From the NCBI GenBank assembly GCA_963989385.1, contig OZ022500.1, positions 108,107,842 through 108,171,841 of the forward strand: DNA of 64,000 bases. Reading direction: 5' to 3'. Below are positions 21,393 through 29,849 of the stretch, piece after piece. Below the pieces are notes generated by a model that was not told where the DNA came from, ran no database searches, and saw nothing but the letters and a program-made list of their open reading frames with translations. Source of the stretch: Ctena decussata (taxonomy: Eukaryota; Mollusca; Bivalvia; Lucinida; Lucinidae). The translations under genes and the position numbers were made by a program. Every line of letters starts with the position of its first letter. The stretch's first letter is position 1.

Positions 21393-24300
21393 ATAATGTT
21401 TCGGAACTTTCGGATGATCAAAAATCAAAATTCAAGAAATTAGTCACAGAATTTTCAGATGTTTTTTCAAAAGATGATTTTGATTTGGGATGTTTAAACT
21501 CTGGAGTGGAGCATAAAGTTCAAACGTTTGATGAAATTCCAATTAATGAGAAGTTTAGGCGTACTCCACTCCAGTTTCAAAAACAAGAACAGGAATATAT
21601 TGAAAAGCTTTTAAAGCAAGGTGTGATTGAGCCCTCAATATCTGAATGGTCTGCGGCCCCAGTACTAGTTAGGAAGAAAACAGGTGAACTCAGGTATTGT
21701 GTAGACTATCGCGCCCTTAATGCAAAGACTTATAAGGACAATTATAGTCTCCCCTTGATTGAGGACTGCCTGGACTCTCTATATGGCAAACGTCTGTTCT
21801 GTGTGCTTGACCTTTGCAGTGGGTATTACCAGATTCCTCTCGAGACCGGTTCGAGACACAAGACTTCCTTCAATACACGCTTTGGTAGTTACCAATGGAC
21901 CCGCTTGCCCATGGGTCTCTGTACGGCCCCTGCAACATTTTCTCGTGCAATTCAGTTGGTTTTAAGAGGTCTAACATGGGAGGAAGTGATTGTGTATCTG
22001 GACGATATCATCGTCCTTGGGACCGATTTTGAGGACACATTGTCAGCTCTACGAAAGGTATTTATCCGTTTCCGTGAACACAATTTGAAGTTCAAACCCA
22101 GGAAATGTCATTTCTTCAAAGAACAAGTGGAATTTCTTGGCAAATTAGTGAGCGGAAATGGTGTTTCAATTTGCCCTGACAAACTTGAGGCCGTTAAAGA
22201 ATGGCCTATCCCCACCAATGTGAAAGAACTTCAATCTTTCCTTGGTTTCATGAATTATCATAGGAACCACATTCAGAATTTTGCACAGGTCGCAGCTGAC
22301 CTATATGCACTAGTTCATGCAGAATCCTTCTACTGGCGGAGCAGACACCAAGTTTGCTTCGAAAAGCTGAAAGAATTGGCAGTTACCGCACCAATGCTTT
22401 CGCATCCATCTCCCCAGGGCTTATTTATCCTGGACTGCGACGCTAGTGGTACCCAAATTGCAGGCGCTTTATCCCAAGTTCAAGACGGAATAGTAAAGCC
22501 CATCTGCTTTGCCAGCCATGTTTTACTTAAGCAGCATAGAAACTACTGCACTACGCGAAAAGAATTATTGGCTGTAGTAAAGTTCTGTCGCCAGTTTCGG
22601 CACTATTTGCTGGGACGTTTTTTCTTGATTCGCTCGGATCATAATTCCTTAGTTTGGTTGACCCGTTTCAAACACTTGGAGGGACAGTTAGCCCGTTTCC
22701 TGGAAGAATTGTCCCAATACAATTTCAAATTAATACATAGAAAAGGCGCAGAACATGTAAACGCGGACGCTTTAAGTCGCATTAGAGATCCTTTAGATGA
22801 ATGTGACTGCTATAGCGCTGGCCAAAAATTGCACGATCTCCCATGTGGAGGTTGTCATTATTGTACGCGGGCACATAAGCAGTGGGCTCGATTTAATGAA
22901 GATGTTGATGATGTTGTCCCATTGGCAGTGCGCAGTGTGGAGGCCGTGTTGCCCAGTCAGGCGATGTCTGAGCCCCAGGCGGTCTCCAATTGGGTGGAAA
23001 GTTTGTCCTCTGTAGAGCTCAGAAAGGCCCAAATTGAAGCTCCAAGCATTGGCGTTGTCATAAATTGGCTAGAATACTCATACGAGCCAACCACTCGTGA
23101 ACTACAACTCACTGGTCCTGAGACAAGAGCCCTTTGGCTGACTCGGGATCATTTAAAATTACAGGAGGGAGTTTTGTACTATTCTTGGGCAAACCTGGAA
23201 GGCCGCTCTGAATGCTTAATAGTTCCTCTGGAACTCAGGCCTCGAGTCTTGTACTACTTCCATGACTCAAGAGGTTCTGGACATTTAGGCCAAAAGAAGA
23301 CTTTAGATAGATTGAAGCAGAGATTCTATTGGTACGGTATGTCCAAGGATAGTGACATATATGTAAAGCAATGCTCAAATTGCAATAAAAACAAGAAAGG
23401 GAATCGAAACCCTAGGAGTGCTTTGGAGACGTACCATGCTGGATATCCAATGGAACGTGTACATTTGGATATCCTCGGACCAATCAATCCCCGAAGCAAA
23501 TCGGGCTCAGCTTATATTTTGGTCATCGTGGACCAATTCACAAAATGGGTTGAGCTTGCAGCTTTGCCAGCCCAAAATGCAGAATTGACGGCCGGGGCAT
23601 TTTTAAAGCATTTCGTTGTCACCTTTGGTTGTCCCCTGGAAATACATACAGATCAGGGAAAAAATTTCCAAAGTAATCTTTTCCAGGCATTTTGCAATCT
23701 TCTGGAAATTACAAAGACCAGAACCACCCCATATCACGCATCCAGTAACGGCCAAGTTGAAGTTTTTAACCGGGTCATTCTGCAGATGATTAGAACATAT
23801 GTATCCCGGGGGCTCAAGGACTGGGACGAGCATCTTCCTCTCATTTCTATGGCCCTGCATTCAATGAAAAACAAGTCCACTGGTTTTTCTGCCAATATGC
23901 TCATGCTGGGGAGAGAAGTTATACAGCCTATCGATTTGATTCTCGGTCTTCCAAGACCTGCTCCCCAGGACCCACCAACTTGGGTCACAAACCTTACCAG
24001 TAACCTCTCAAAGATCCATACTCTGGCCAGGGAGAAGATTGGCGAAACTCAGCTGCGCCAGAAGAGAGATTACGACTTAAGGGTATTTCAAAGGTCCTTT
24101 AAGGAAGGAGATGTGGTCTATTTAAGGGACTCATCCACCAAAATAGGTATCAGTTCAAAGATTAGACCCCCCTGGATTGGTCCATATTTAATCGTAAGAG
24201 CTCGTCCTCCTGTCTACGCGCTCCAAGGGAGACGTAAGGTGCAATTTGTGCATCATGATCGGATTAAGCCATGTCATGACTCTTCATTCCCTCTATGGCT

Positions 24301-24676
24301 ACAGAGGAAAAGGCATGCTCTGCTCAATACCCTGCCCATGGATGAGGTGGAGAGTCGGGACATAGAGCCCGAGGAGCCTAGCCAGGATGACTCCCCGCAT
24401 GGCGATTTGTTTGATCCCGATCAGACACTTCCTTACATGCTGGGAGATGATCCTGACATGACACTGCCAATGTTCTTTGGTGACAGTTCCCTTTCTGAGG
24501 ACAGTCCCTTGGTAGAGAGCACTCCTGTTCCTTTATATATTCCATCTGGCGACTCAGATTCTGACTCTGATGATGTAATCAGTCACACCAGTATTCCATC
24601 AGAGCCCCGTCCGTCAGAGCCCCGAACCACTCGAGCAGGAAGAAAAACCCAGCTGCCTGCCAGATTCAGGGATTAG
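21299..24676 (+). CDS. pol: Pol: reverse transcriptase, RNase H and integrase
   Basis: Open from 21299; residues are counted from the TTG at 21368. RT has YLDD at 210-213 and LPMGLCTAPATF at 180-191. RNase H shows D356/D358 (LDCDAS), E399 and D424 (SDHNSL). A Cys cluster (DCDCY ... CGGCHYC, about 478-499) lies in the linker to integrase. Integrase has the HHCC zinc motif H632, H639, C669, C672 and the catalytic triad D701, D762, E798 with 35-residue D-E spacing. A GPY/F-type module (WIGPYLIVRARPPVYAL, about 936-952) follows. No chromodomain is seen; the C-terminus is acidic and Ser/Asp-rich (SDSDSDD), so targeting may differ from chromoviruses. All catalytic residues are present with no internal stop. 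Expression needs a second -1 shift from the protease frame, or an unseen route. Confidence 0.93.
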   Translation, partial: NTQVYPQSQDPQTQADQWVQDPPLHVQKMFLDNVSELSDDQKSKFKKLVTEFSDVFSKDDFDLGCLNSGVEHKVQTFDEIPINEKFRRTPLQFQKQEQEYIEKLLKQGVIEPSISEWSAAPVLVRKKTGELRYCVDYRALNAKTYKDNYSLPLIEDCLDSLYGKRLFCVLDLCSGYYQIPLETGSRHKTSFNTRFGSYQWTRLPMGLCTAPATFSRAIQLVLRGLTWEEVIVYLDDIIVLGTDFEDTLSALRKVFIRFREHNLKFKPRKCHFFKEQVEFLGKLVSGNGVSICPDKLEAVKEWPIPTNVKELQSFLGFMNYHRNHIQNFAQVAADLYALVHAESFYWRSRHQVCFEKLKELAVTAPMLSHPSPQGLFILDCDASGTQIAGALSQVQDGIVKPICFASHVLLKQHRNYCTTRKELLAVVKFCRQFRHYLLGRFFLIRSDHNSLVWLTRFKHLEGQLARFLEELSQYNFKLIHRKGAEHVNADALSRIRDPLDECDCYSAGQKLHDLPCGGCHYCTRAHKQWARFNEDVDDVVPLAVRSVEAVLPSQAMSEPQAVSNWVESLSSVELRKAQIEAPSIGVVINWLEYSYEPTTRELQLTGPETRALWLTRDHLKLQEGVLYYSWANLEGRSECLIVPLELRPRVLYYFHDSRGSGHLGQKKTLDRLKQRFYWYGMSKDSDIYVKQCSNCNKNKKGNRNPRSALETYHAGYPMERVHLDILGPINPRSKSGSAYILVIVDQFTKWVELAALPAQNAELTAGAFLKHFVVTFGCPLEIHTDQGKNFQSNLFQAFCNLLEITKTRTTPYHASSNGQVEVFNRVILQMIRTYVSRGLKDWDEHLPLISMALHSMKNKSTGFSANMLMLGREVIQPIDLILGLPRPAPQDPPTWVTNLTSNLSKIHTLAREKIGETQLRQKRDYDLRVFQRSFKEGDVVYLRDSSTKIGISSKIRPPWIGPYLIVRARPPVYALQGRRKVQFVHHDRIKPCHDSSFPLWLQRKRHALLNTLPMDEVESRDIEPEEPSQDDSPHGDLFDPDQTLPYMLGDDPDMTLPMFFGDSSLSEDSPLVESTPVPLYIPSGDSDSDSDDVISHTSIPSEPRPSEPRTTRAGRKTQLPARFRD

Positions 24677-24690
24677 GTGGTAAAGTATGG

Positions 24691-25749
24691 TGACATCAGT
24701 TTTTGCAATCTCCCAGGCTAGCTCTTTGAAACTGCCTGGCCTTTTGTTGAATCTGATGTCATAACATGTTATCATTATTTGTCAGACCGTACCTTGTAAA
24801 TGACGTCAGTCTCCTTACTTGTCCATGCTAGCTCTTTGAAACTGCATGGCTATTAATAAAACTGACGTCATGGTTAGCATTCCGTCATATTACATTTCAT
24901 ACATTAATTCTACAATGACGTCAGTCTCCTTACTCGTCCATGCTAGCTCTTTGAAACTGCATGGCTATTAATAAAACTGACGTCATGGTAAGCATTCCGT
25001 CAAAATACATTTCATACATTAACTCTACAATGACGTCAGTCTCCTTACTCGTCCAAGCTAGCTCTTTGAAACTGCATGGCTATTAATAAAACTTACGTCA
25101 TGGTTAGCATTCCGTCAAAATACATTTCATACATTAACTCTACAATGACGTCAGTCTCCTTACTTGTCCATGCTAGCTCTTTGAAACTGCATGGCTATTA
25201 ATAAAACTGACGTCATGATTAGCATTCCATCATATCACATTTCATGCATTAATTCTACAATGACGTCAGTCTCCTTACTTTTCCATGCTAGCTCTTTGAA
25301 ACTGCATGGCTATTAACAATACTGACGTCATCGTTAGCATTCCGTCATATCTCATTTATACATTAATTTTACAATGACGTCAGTTTTTCTACTTTTCCAT
25401 GCTAGCTCTTTGAAACTGCATGGGTATTATTAATGCTGACGTCATGGTTGACATTTTTTATTATCCACATAAATCTGTTTTTGACATCATTTTTAATAAC
25501 TGCTCATGATAGCTCTTTGTAACTTACATGACTGTTATTAACTCTGGTGTCATAAATCTGTACATTTGTACACTGCCTCATGGTTTGGGTGCTTGATCTG
25601 GTGGTTCTCCATGCTAGTGCTTTGTAACTGCAGGATTAACATCCGATCAAGTTCTGAAAGTCTGAGTACTTGCTGAGGATGACATCCGTTTTGGTGACCA
25701 TCCATGATAGCTCTTTGAAACTGCATGGTTGTCGCCAAATCTGATGTCA
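24691..25749 (+). repeat. Array of ten covarying hairpins with invariant loop TAGCTCTTTGAAACT
   Basis: Six units repeat at a 115-bp period (start points 24801, 24916, 25031, 25146, 25261, 25375). Diverged units lie before (24691) and after (25482, 25592, 25680). Each has an outer stem (TGACGTCAGT with ACTGACGTCA), an internal loop, an inner stem (CCATGC with GCATGG) and the loop TAGCTCTTTGAAACT. Compensatory changes are visible. Unit 1 has inner CCAGGC/GCCTGG and outer TGACATCAG/CTGATGTCA. The unit at 25592 has outer CTTGATC/GATCAAG. Unit 4 has one mismatch in each stem. Two late units have GTAACT in the loop. The pattern implies selection for base pairing. TGACGTCA is also the CRE palindrome bound by CREB/ATF, an alternative DNA-level role. 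Confidence 0.85.
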
Positions 25750-26087
25750 ATTATTACAACATATAGCTTGTATGTATATTACGCATACATAAACATTTCA
25801 TAGTGAAATTTTAAATATAGTTGATACTATGTTCATTTCAACTATAGCACTGATGCCTTAGGTTATCTTTAAATGTAGCATATTCAGTGCTGCATCTACA
25901 TGTTGGGTTCATATTTTCTGGTCCTTTGGGATCATTGAGTTCATTTAAGTAATTTTAAAAATAAATTTCCGCTTAAGCCGGGGGCGTGGCTAGTATCGCA
26001 CATTTCATTACTAGTCATGAACAGACTCAATTAAACCGAGTCTGCTATTTTCTATTCTTTAGTGTGTTCAGTGCTTCCAAAGGATCT
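25750..26087. repeat. Non-coding spacer including a dispersed repeat
   Basis: About 25915-26087 (CATGAACAGACTCAATTAAA ... GTGCTTCCAAAGGATCT) matches 47205-47290 and so is a dispersed family, possibly acquired by the retrotransposon or inserted in it. It is split by the SINE-like insertion that follows and resumes at 26412. Confidence 0.55.
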
Positions 26088-26424
26088 GGCCCCGTGTCCA
26101 GCCGGGGGGTATAAATAGTTGGAGGCTTTCGCTTGAGCAGGTGGTGAAACCCCACTATACAAGCAACCGTCCGTTATATAGTCCTTATAGTTTAACTGAT
26201 CAAGTTTAAATGATCAAATCGACAGATCCAACGTGCATAATTAAATCGTATTTAAACATTTAGATAAAAACATTGGACGTATACACAATACTTTTAACAT
26301 GTGATCATTTTTGAATCTCTTATATATAGAAACGTAATTGCTGACGTTTAGACGCTATACGCCCTTACCAGGGTTGAGCGTCTATAAATAACTTAAACAT
26401 TCATTCATTCATTCCAAAGGATCT
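26075..26424 (+). mobile_element. Nested SINE-like insertion with 13-bp target duplication
   Basis: TTCCAAAGGATCT flanks the insert exactly (26075-26087 and 26412-26424). The 324-bp body starts GGCCCCGTGTCC, holds TATAAATAG near 26109 and ends in (CATT)n, a tail type used by some LINE-mobilised SINEs. A terminal block GACGCTATACGCCCTTACC with GAGCGTC forms a hairpin. No clear pol III boxes were seen, so the family is unknown. Confidence 0.7.
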
Positions 26425-26734
26425 TATTTTTCAGAACATATTTATTGATTTCAGTACTGACATTATTTTTTATTCTTGTGTATCATGTTCAGTACTACTA
26501 TTTTATTGCCCTGAATAACCATACATTTTTTTGCGTACACCAAATTATTTCAGTGCTGCATTGCACTGATACGCATATTTCAAATACGTTATGTATTTGT
26601 TTCATGTTTATAATTCAGTCAAGGCCATAGGCATATATTAGTAGACACTACTGATATTTATATTGATTTTTGCAAAAGATAAAAAAATGTATCAGTATAT
26701 TTATAAACTGAAAGTTATTTTTCAATGTATTGAA

Positions 26735-26803
26735 TTTGTCAGAATTTTTCATACGGGCTACTAGCTCTTTGAAACTGTGGCTTTATGTGAAGAATGCTGA
26801 CAA
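26735..26803 (+). repeat. Isolated hairpin copy 11 (TAGCTCTTTGAAACT loop)
   Basis: The loop at 26762-26776 is identical to the array consensus. The inner stem GCTAC pairs with GTGGC (one G-U), and the outer stem TTGTCAG (26736-26742) pairs with CTGACAA (26797-26803). Stem sequences differ entirely from the array but still pair, about 200 nt before the TatD ORF. Confidence 0.75.
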
Positions 26804-26989
26804 CTGCATGCTGAGCTATATTGCAACAGTTCAGCATGTAAAATGCTATATGTTTGAATCTTGGTGGTTTAAACCCTGATATGAAATTATTCATTTCAGG
26901 GTGTGAACCACTAACCTTAAACATGTGCATGTGCACATATAACGGAACAACAACCTAAAATAATGAGGCAGTGTAACAAAAGAAGAATA

Positions 26990-27005
26990 ATTTATCTATT
27001 GTAGG
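26990..27005 (+). promoter_or_regulatory. 3' splice-site-like sequence before the TatD ORF
   Basis: TTTATCTATTGTAG ends at 27004, one base before the ATG at 27006. The pyrimidine-rich run and AG fit a splice acceptor, and CTAAAATAATG-type branch candidates lie 30-50 nt upstream. Joined to the LTR donor at 17254 it would put this ORF first on a short mRNA. Prediction only. Confidence 0.5.
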
Positions 27006-28412
27006 ATGCCACCAAAACCAAAAAGAGCCAGGGTTACCTTCTATGATAACTGCCAAGTCTGTGGGGCCAACTCCCCTCATGTGCACAGGCATATGTTAAG
27101 GGCTCATCTACCATGGTACATGAACCCTGCCACTTCATGCGTGGATTGCCATATGTCGGCGGGAAATGAGAGGGAGCTCCAGAACATACATGGCCGGCAC
27201 CAGCTGTTCTCAGGGGAAAGCCTTTTGCAAGCCTGGTTCCTGCTAATGAATGGATTATTTCTATTCATTAGCCAGGAATTGGGATTGGGGTCCCCCATTG
27301 AGCTGCTGGGCTGTGCTGCTGTTCAGGAGCTCACTCCATCTACTCTCCGATTCTCTGAGGGCGAATACTTCTTTCTCAGAGAATACGACAGAAGAGCCGG
27401 TTTGGAACCAGTTACCCTGGGTGTTTATTCAACAATTCCCCCAACACGACTTATTGCTCTGATTCACCCGGCACTCATGACAAGTCTCATCTCCCTTCTC
27501 GACTATCAGGCAATATTGCGGCTTAAATATTTCACCCAGTACTCTTTGATTAATGGTTCCACTCCCCCAGAAGGGTGTCCAAATGTGAAAAGGGGCATCA
27601 TTGATGCTCATTTTCACTTAGACAAGTTCTTCGGTCGTGAAAATCATTCATTGTCAGATCTGGAGGGCTCGAAATCTATCCCCGTCCGTATACCGTTTGC
27701 CATAGCAAACTTTGTTTTTCCATCCAGGTGGCGTCTTCTCAGTGAACATGTGTGGGCTGACCCTAGGTTGAGAATAACTCTTGGTGTCCACCCTCATATG
27801 ATCACTGAATCTCAAGTAGAATCGCTCTTCGGGCAGCTGGAAAGATTAGCGAATGAATATCCAAAAGCTGTCGGCATCGGGGAGGTCGGCCTGGATCTGA
27901 CTACGGAGTGTCGACATGGTTGTCATAATCAAGAATACTGTCGTAGTCGGAAAATCCAGGGACAACTCCGATTCCTTCGGCTTGCTTTCCAGCTTGCCAA
28001 ACAGCAGAATAAAGTTTTAATTTTGCATGTGCGAGATAAAGGTAATTCTACAAGGGCAGCCTCGGAGGTTTTCGAACTCCTTCGGGAGATGGATATGCTG
28101 GACCATCCTATCCATCGCCATTGTTTCGTTGGGGGAGAAGAGGAGTATAGACAGTGGGGTACTTCCTTACCCAACTGCTATTTTAGCATTTCCCCAGTTA
28201 CAGTGAAAGACCCGCGAACTATGTATGCCCTGAGCTCCTTGGATAATCGTAAAAGATTGTTGCTCGAAACAGACTCCTCATATTTGGCTGCTTACCCATG
28301 GTCCGTAGAGAAAGTTGCTGAGGATGCTGCTCGGTCTTTAGACATAACTATGACTGAGTTAGTGGGAGTATGCAATAAGAATGCTGCCAGGCTCTACAAC
28401 TTACCTTGGTAG
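27006..28412 (+). CDS. Zinc-finger/TatD-type metal-dependent nuclease encoded by the retrotransposon
   Basis: 468 codons from ATG, intronless, in the env position between pol and the 3' LTR. The N-terminus has two Cys/His motifs: CQVC with H28/H34 candidates (about 16-34), and CVDC ... H62/H65 (about 45-65). Residues 66-190 are of unknown fold. Residues 197-468 match the TatD amidohydrolase-fold family, with the full metal-ligand set visible: HFH (H202, H204), E293 in GEVGLD, H341 in LHVRD, H372 in RHCF and D423 in ETDSSYL; GVHPH at 260-264 is also typical. Known TatD proteins are 3'-5' DNA/RNA exonucleases or DNases. The length and finger-like N-terminus recall animal TATDN2-type proteins, so capture of a host gene is likely. 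Its role in the element (cDNA processing, defence, RNA handling) is unknown. No signal peptide or membrane segment is evident, so it is not an envelope protein. Confidence 0.9.
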   Translation: MPPKPKRARVTFYDNCQVCGANSPHVHRHMLRAHLPWYMNPATSCVDCHMSAGNERELQNIHGRHQLFSGESLLQAWFLLMNGLFLFISQELGLGSPIELLGCAAVQELTPSTLRFSEGEYFFLREYDRRAGLEPVTLGVYSTIPPTRLIALIHPALMTSLISLLDYQAILRLKYFTQYSLINGSTPPEGCPNVKRGIIDAHFHLDKFFGRENHSLSDLEGSKSIPVRIPFAIANFVFPSRWRLLSEHVWADPRLRITLGVHPHMITESQVESLFGQLERLANEYPKAVGIGEVGLDLTTECRHGCHNQEYCRSRKIQGQLRFLRLAFQLAKQQNKVLILHVRDKGNSTRAASEVFELLREMDMLDHPIHRHCFVGGEEEYRQWGTSLPNCYFSISPVTVKDPRTMYALSSLDNRKRLLLETDSSYLAAYPWSVEKVAEDAARSLDITMTELVGVCNKNAARLYNLPW

Positions 28413-29575
28413 TCTCCCATTATTCATGTGAATCCGCTGTTGCACCCTAGTTTCGTTTCATGCAAATTATCAATATCGTGCTCATAATTTTGTAACTGAT
28501 TTTCTTTGAAATTCGCGAAATTTAAACTCTCACTTTAGTAATTGCAGTTGTCTGGAAATTGAATGTAAACGCGAAAAACTAGCAATTTGATACTTGAGAA
28601 AAAACATACTTTAAAAATCTACTTTAATATCCAGAAATGGCTAGCTCTTTGAAACTGCCAGCTCTGGAAATCCTTTTTGTCATTTATGTTTGCTTGGCAC
28701 TAATACATGTATTTTCTGTCTTTACAGCTTGAAGTTCAGCTGACCGTAAGTCTCAAATTCACGTAGAAGTAGATGCTTTTGTAGCTGCATGTCCTTATTT
28801 TATTTTCTAAACTTTTTGGGAATCACTATGGAATGTGTATGCTAACTATTTTCACTTTTAATCTGTAACTGGCAGCTGTTTAACATGTGTTAATTGATTG
28901 ATTACCATAAAAAAGAGAATAAAAATGTAAACAGATATGGATATACTTATATGAAAAACTTGTAAAGTATATGCATCATGGTGATTCGTAAAAGGAACTC
29001 CTTTCAGTTTCAAGACATTTCTTTCATTATATTTAGTTCCACTTTCCTTGTAGTTTATATTCAGTTGCAGCTAGACCTATCCTTGAAAAGATCTCGAGCT
29101 TCCAGACCTCACTCTGATTTATATTTAGTTTATTTGTATATATCATGTATGTCTATATTGCTTTTGTTCATATCTTGCATATGACCCATAGCATGGAGTG
29201 GCTATATCTAACCATTAATTGTAAATTCTCATACATATTTGTATAAATGTCAAATTTCAATGTATCTATGTAAGAAATGTAAATTTCATAAACATAAGTT
29301 TAGGAAGGACTAAGCTTATTTGCTAAATGTGTTCTTTGTCAACAATGTAGAAATATAAGGGTTAAGGTAAATTACTCTTTTAAATAATTTAAAAGGAAAC
29401 AAAATATTGAAGTAAATTTTCACATCATATAACTTCCACATATTCAGTTTCAGTAACTCTTTCTAACTACCTACATAAAACTTACAATTAAAATAATATA
29501 GAACTTCCTTTTTTCACTAAAAATGTGCCTCTTAAACTGAAAACAATTACATAACATGCATAGCTTATTTTTTGT
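28413..29575 (+). other. 3' non-coding region of the retrotransposon
   Basis: AT-rich. It holds hairpin copy 12 and a candidate mini-exon at 28728-28745, with acceptor TTTTCTGTCTTTACAG before it and donor GTAAGT after it. A 68-codon frame at 28978-29184 has no recognised motif. Confidence 0.6.
28631..28667 (+). repeat. Isolated hairpin copy 12 (TAGCTCTTTGAAACT loop)
   Basis: The loop at 28642-28656 is identical to consensus. The inner stem TGGC pairs with GCCA, and the outer stem CCAGA (28631-28635) pairs with TCTGG (28663-28667). This is a compact version with stem sequences unlike the array but fully paired. Confidence 0.75.
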
Positions 29576-29588
29576 GAAAGAGGGAGAG
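29576..29588 (+). other. Polypurine tract
   Basis: GAAAGAGGGAGAG directly abuts the 3' LTR. This is where plus-strand priming of LTR elements occurs. Confidence 0.85.
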
Positions 29589-29842
29589 TGTTGGACCCCA
29601 GGTCTGGTGACCTCTATTGGCTGTATCAACGCTTGAAGAAGAAGTCCGGCATTCTTCGGCATCCTTCGTCATTCTCCGTCAATCCACGTATAAGATTCTC
29701 CAGAAAAGCCTGCTCCCCGTGCTACAGAGATTCTCGTGCAAATGACACGTCGTTGGATCATTCGACTTCCAACTCTCAGACTAGACACATCGGTTTCCAC
29801 ACCAGTCCTCTTCTAGAGATTTAGGTAAGTTGAATCGCATCA
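29589..29842 (+). repeat. 3' LTR
   Basis: Identical to the 5' LTR as read. It is followed by CAGT (29843-29846), the duplicated target. Confidence 0.93.
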
Positions 29843-29849
29843 CAGTTTA

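Larger units (their letters stand above)
17019..29842 (+). mobile_element. Intact Gypsy-type LTR retrotransposon with TatD ORF, about 12.8 kb
   Basis: The element is bounded by two identical 254-bp LTRs (TG...CA) and by a 4-bp direct repeat CAGT at 17015-17018 and 29843-29846. In order it holds PBS, leader, gag, protease frame, RT/RNase H/integrase frame, an array of structured hairpins, a nested SINE-like insertion, a TatD-nuclease ORF, another hairpin, the polypurine tract and the 3' LTR. The order RT-RNase H-integrase and a GPY/F-type C-terminus place it in the Gypsy (Ty3) superfamily. It is long for a Gypsy element, mainly because of the 4.9 kb between pol and the 3' LTR. Identical LTRs and intact frames suggest very recent insertion and possible activity. 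Confidence 0.93.

Noticed and set aside
24691..25749. CRISPR-like array (regular 115-bp repeats)
   Set aside because: The genome is metazoan. Repeats have no unique spacers; the whole unit repeats and forms hairpins.
27006..28412. Envelope gene of an endogenous retrovirus
   Set aside because: No signal peptide, membrane anchor or cleavage site is seen. The domain is clearly TatD-like.
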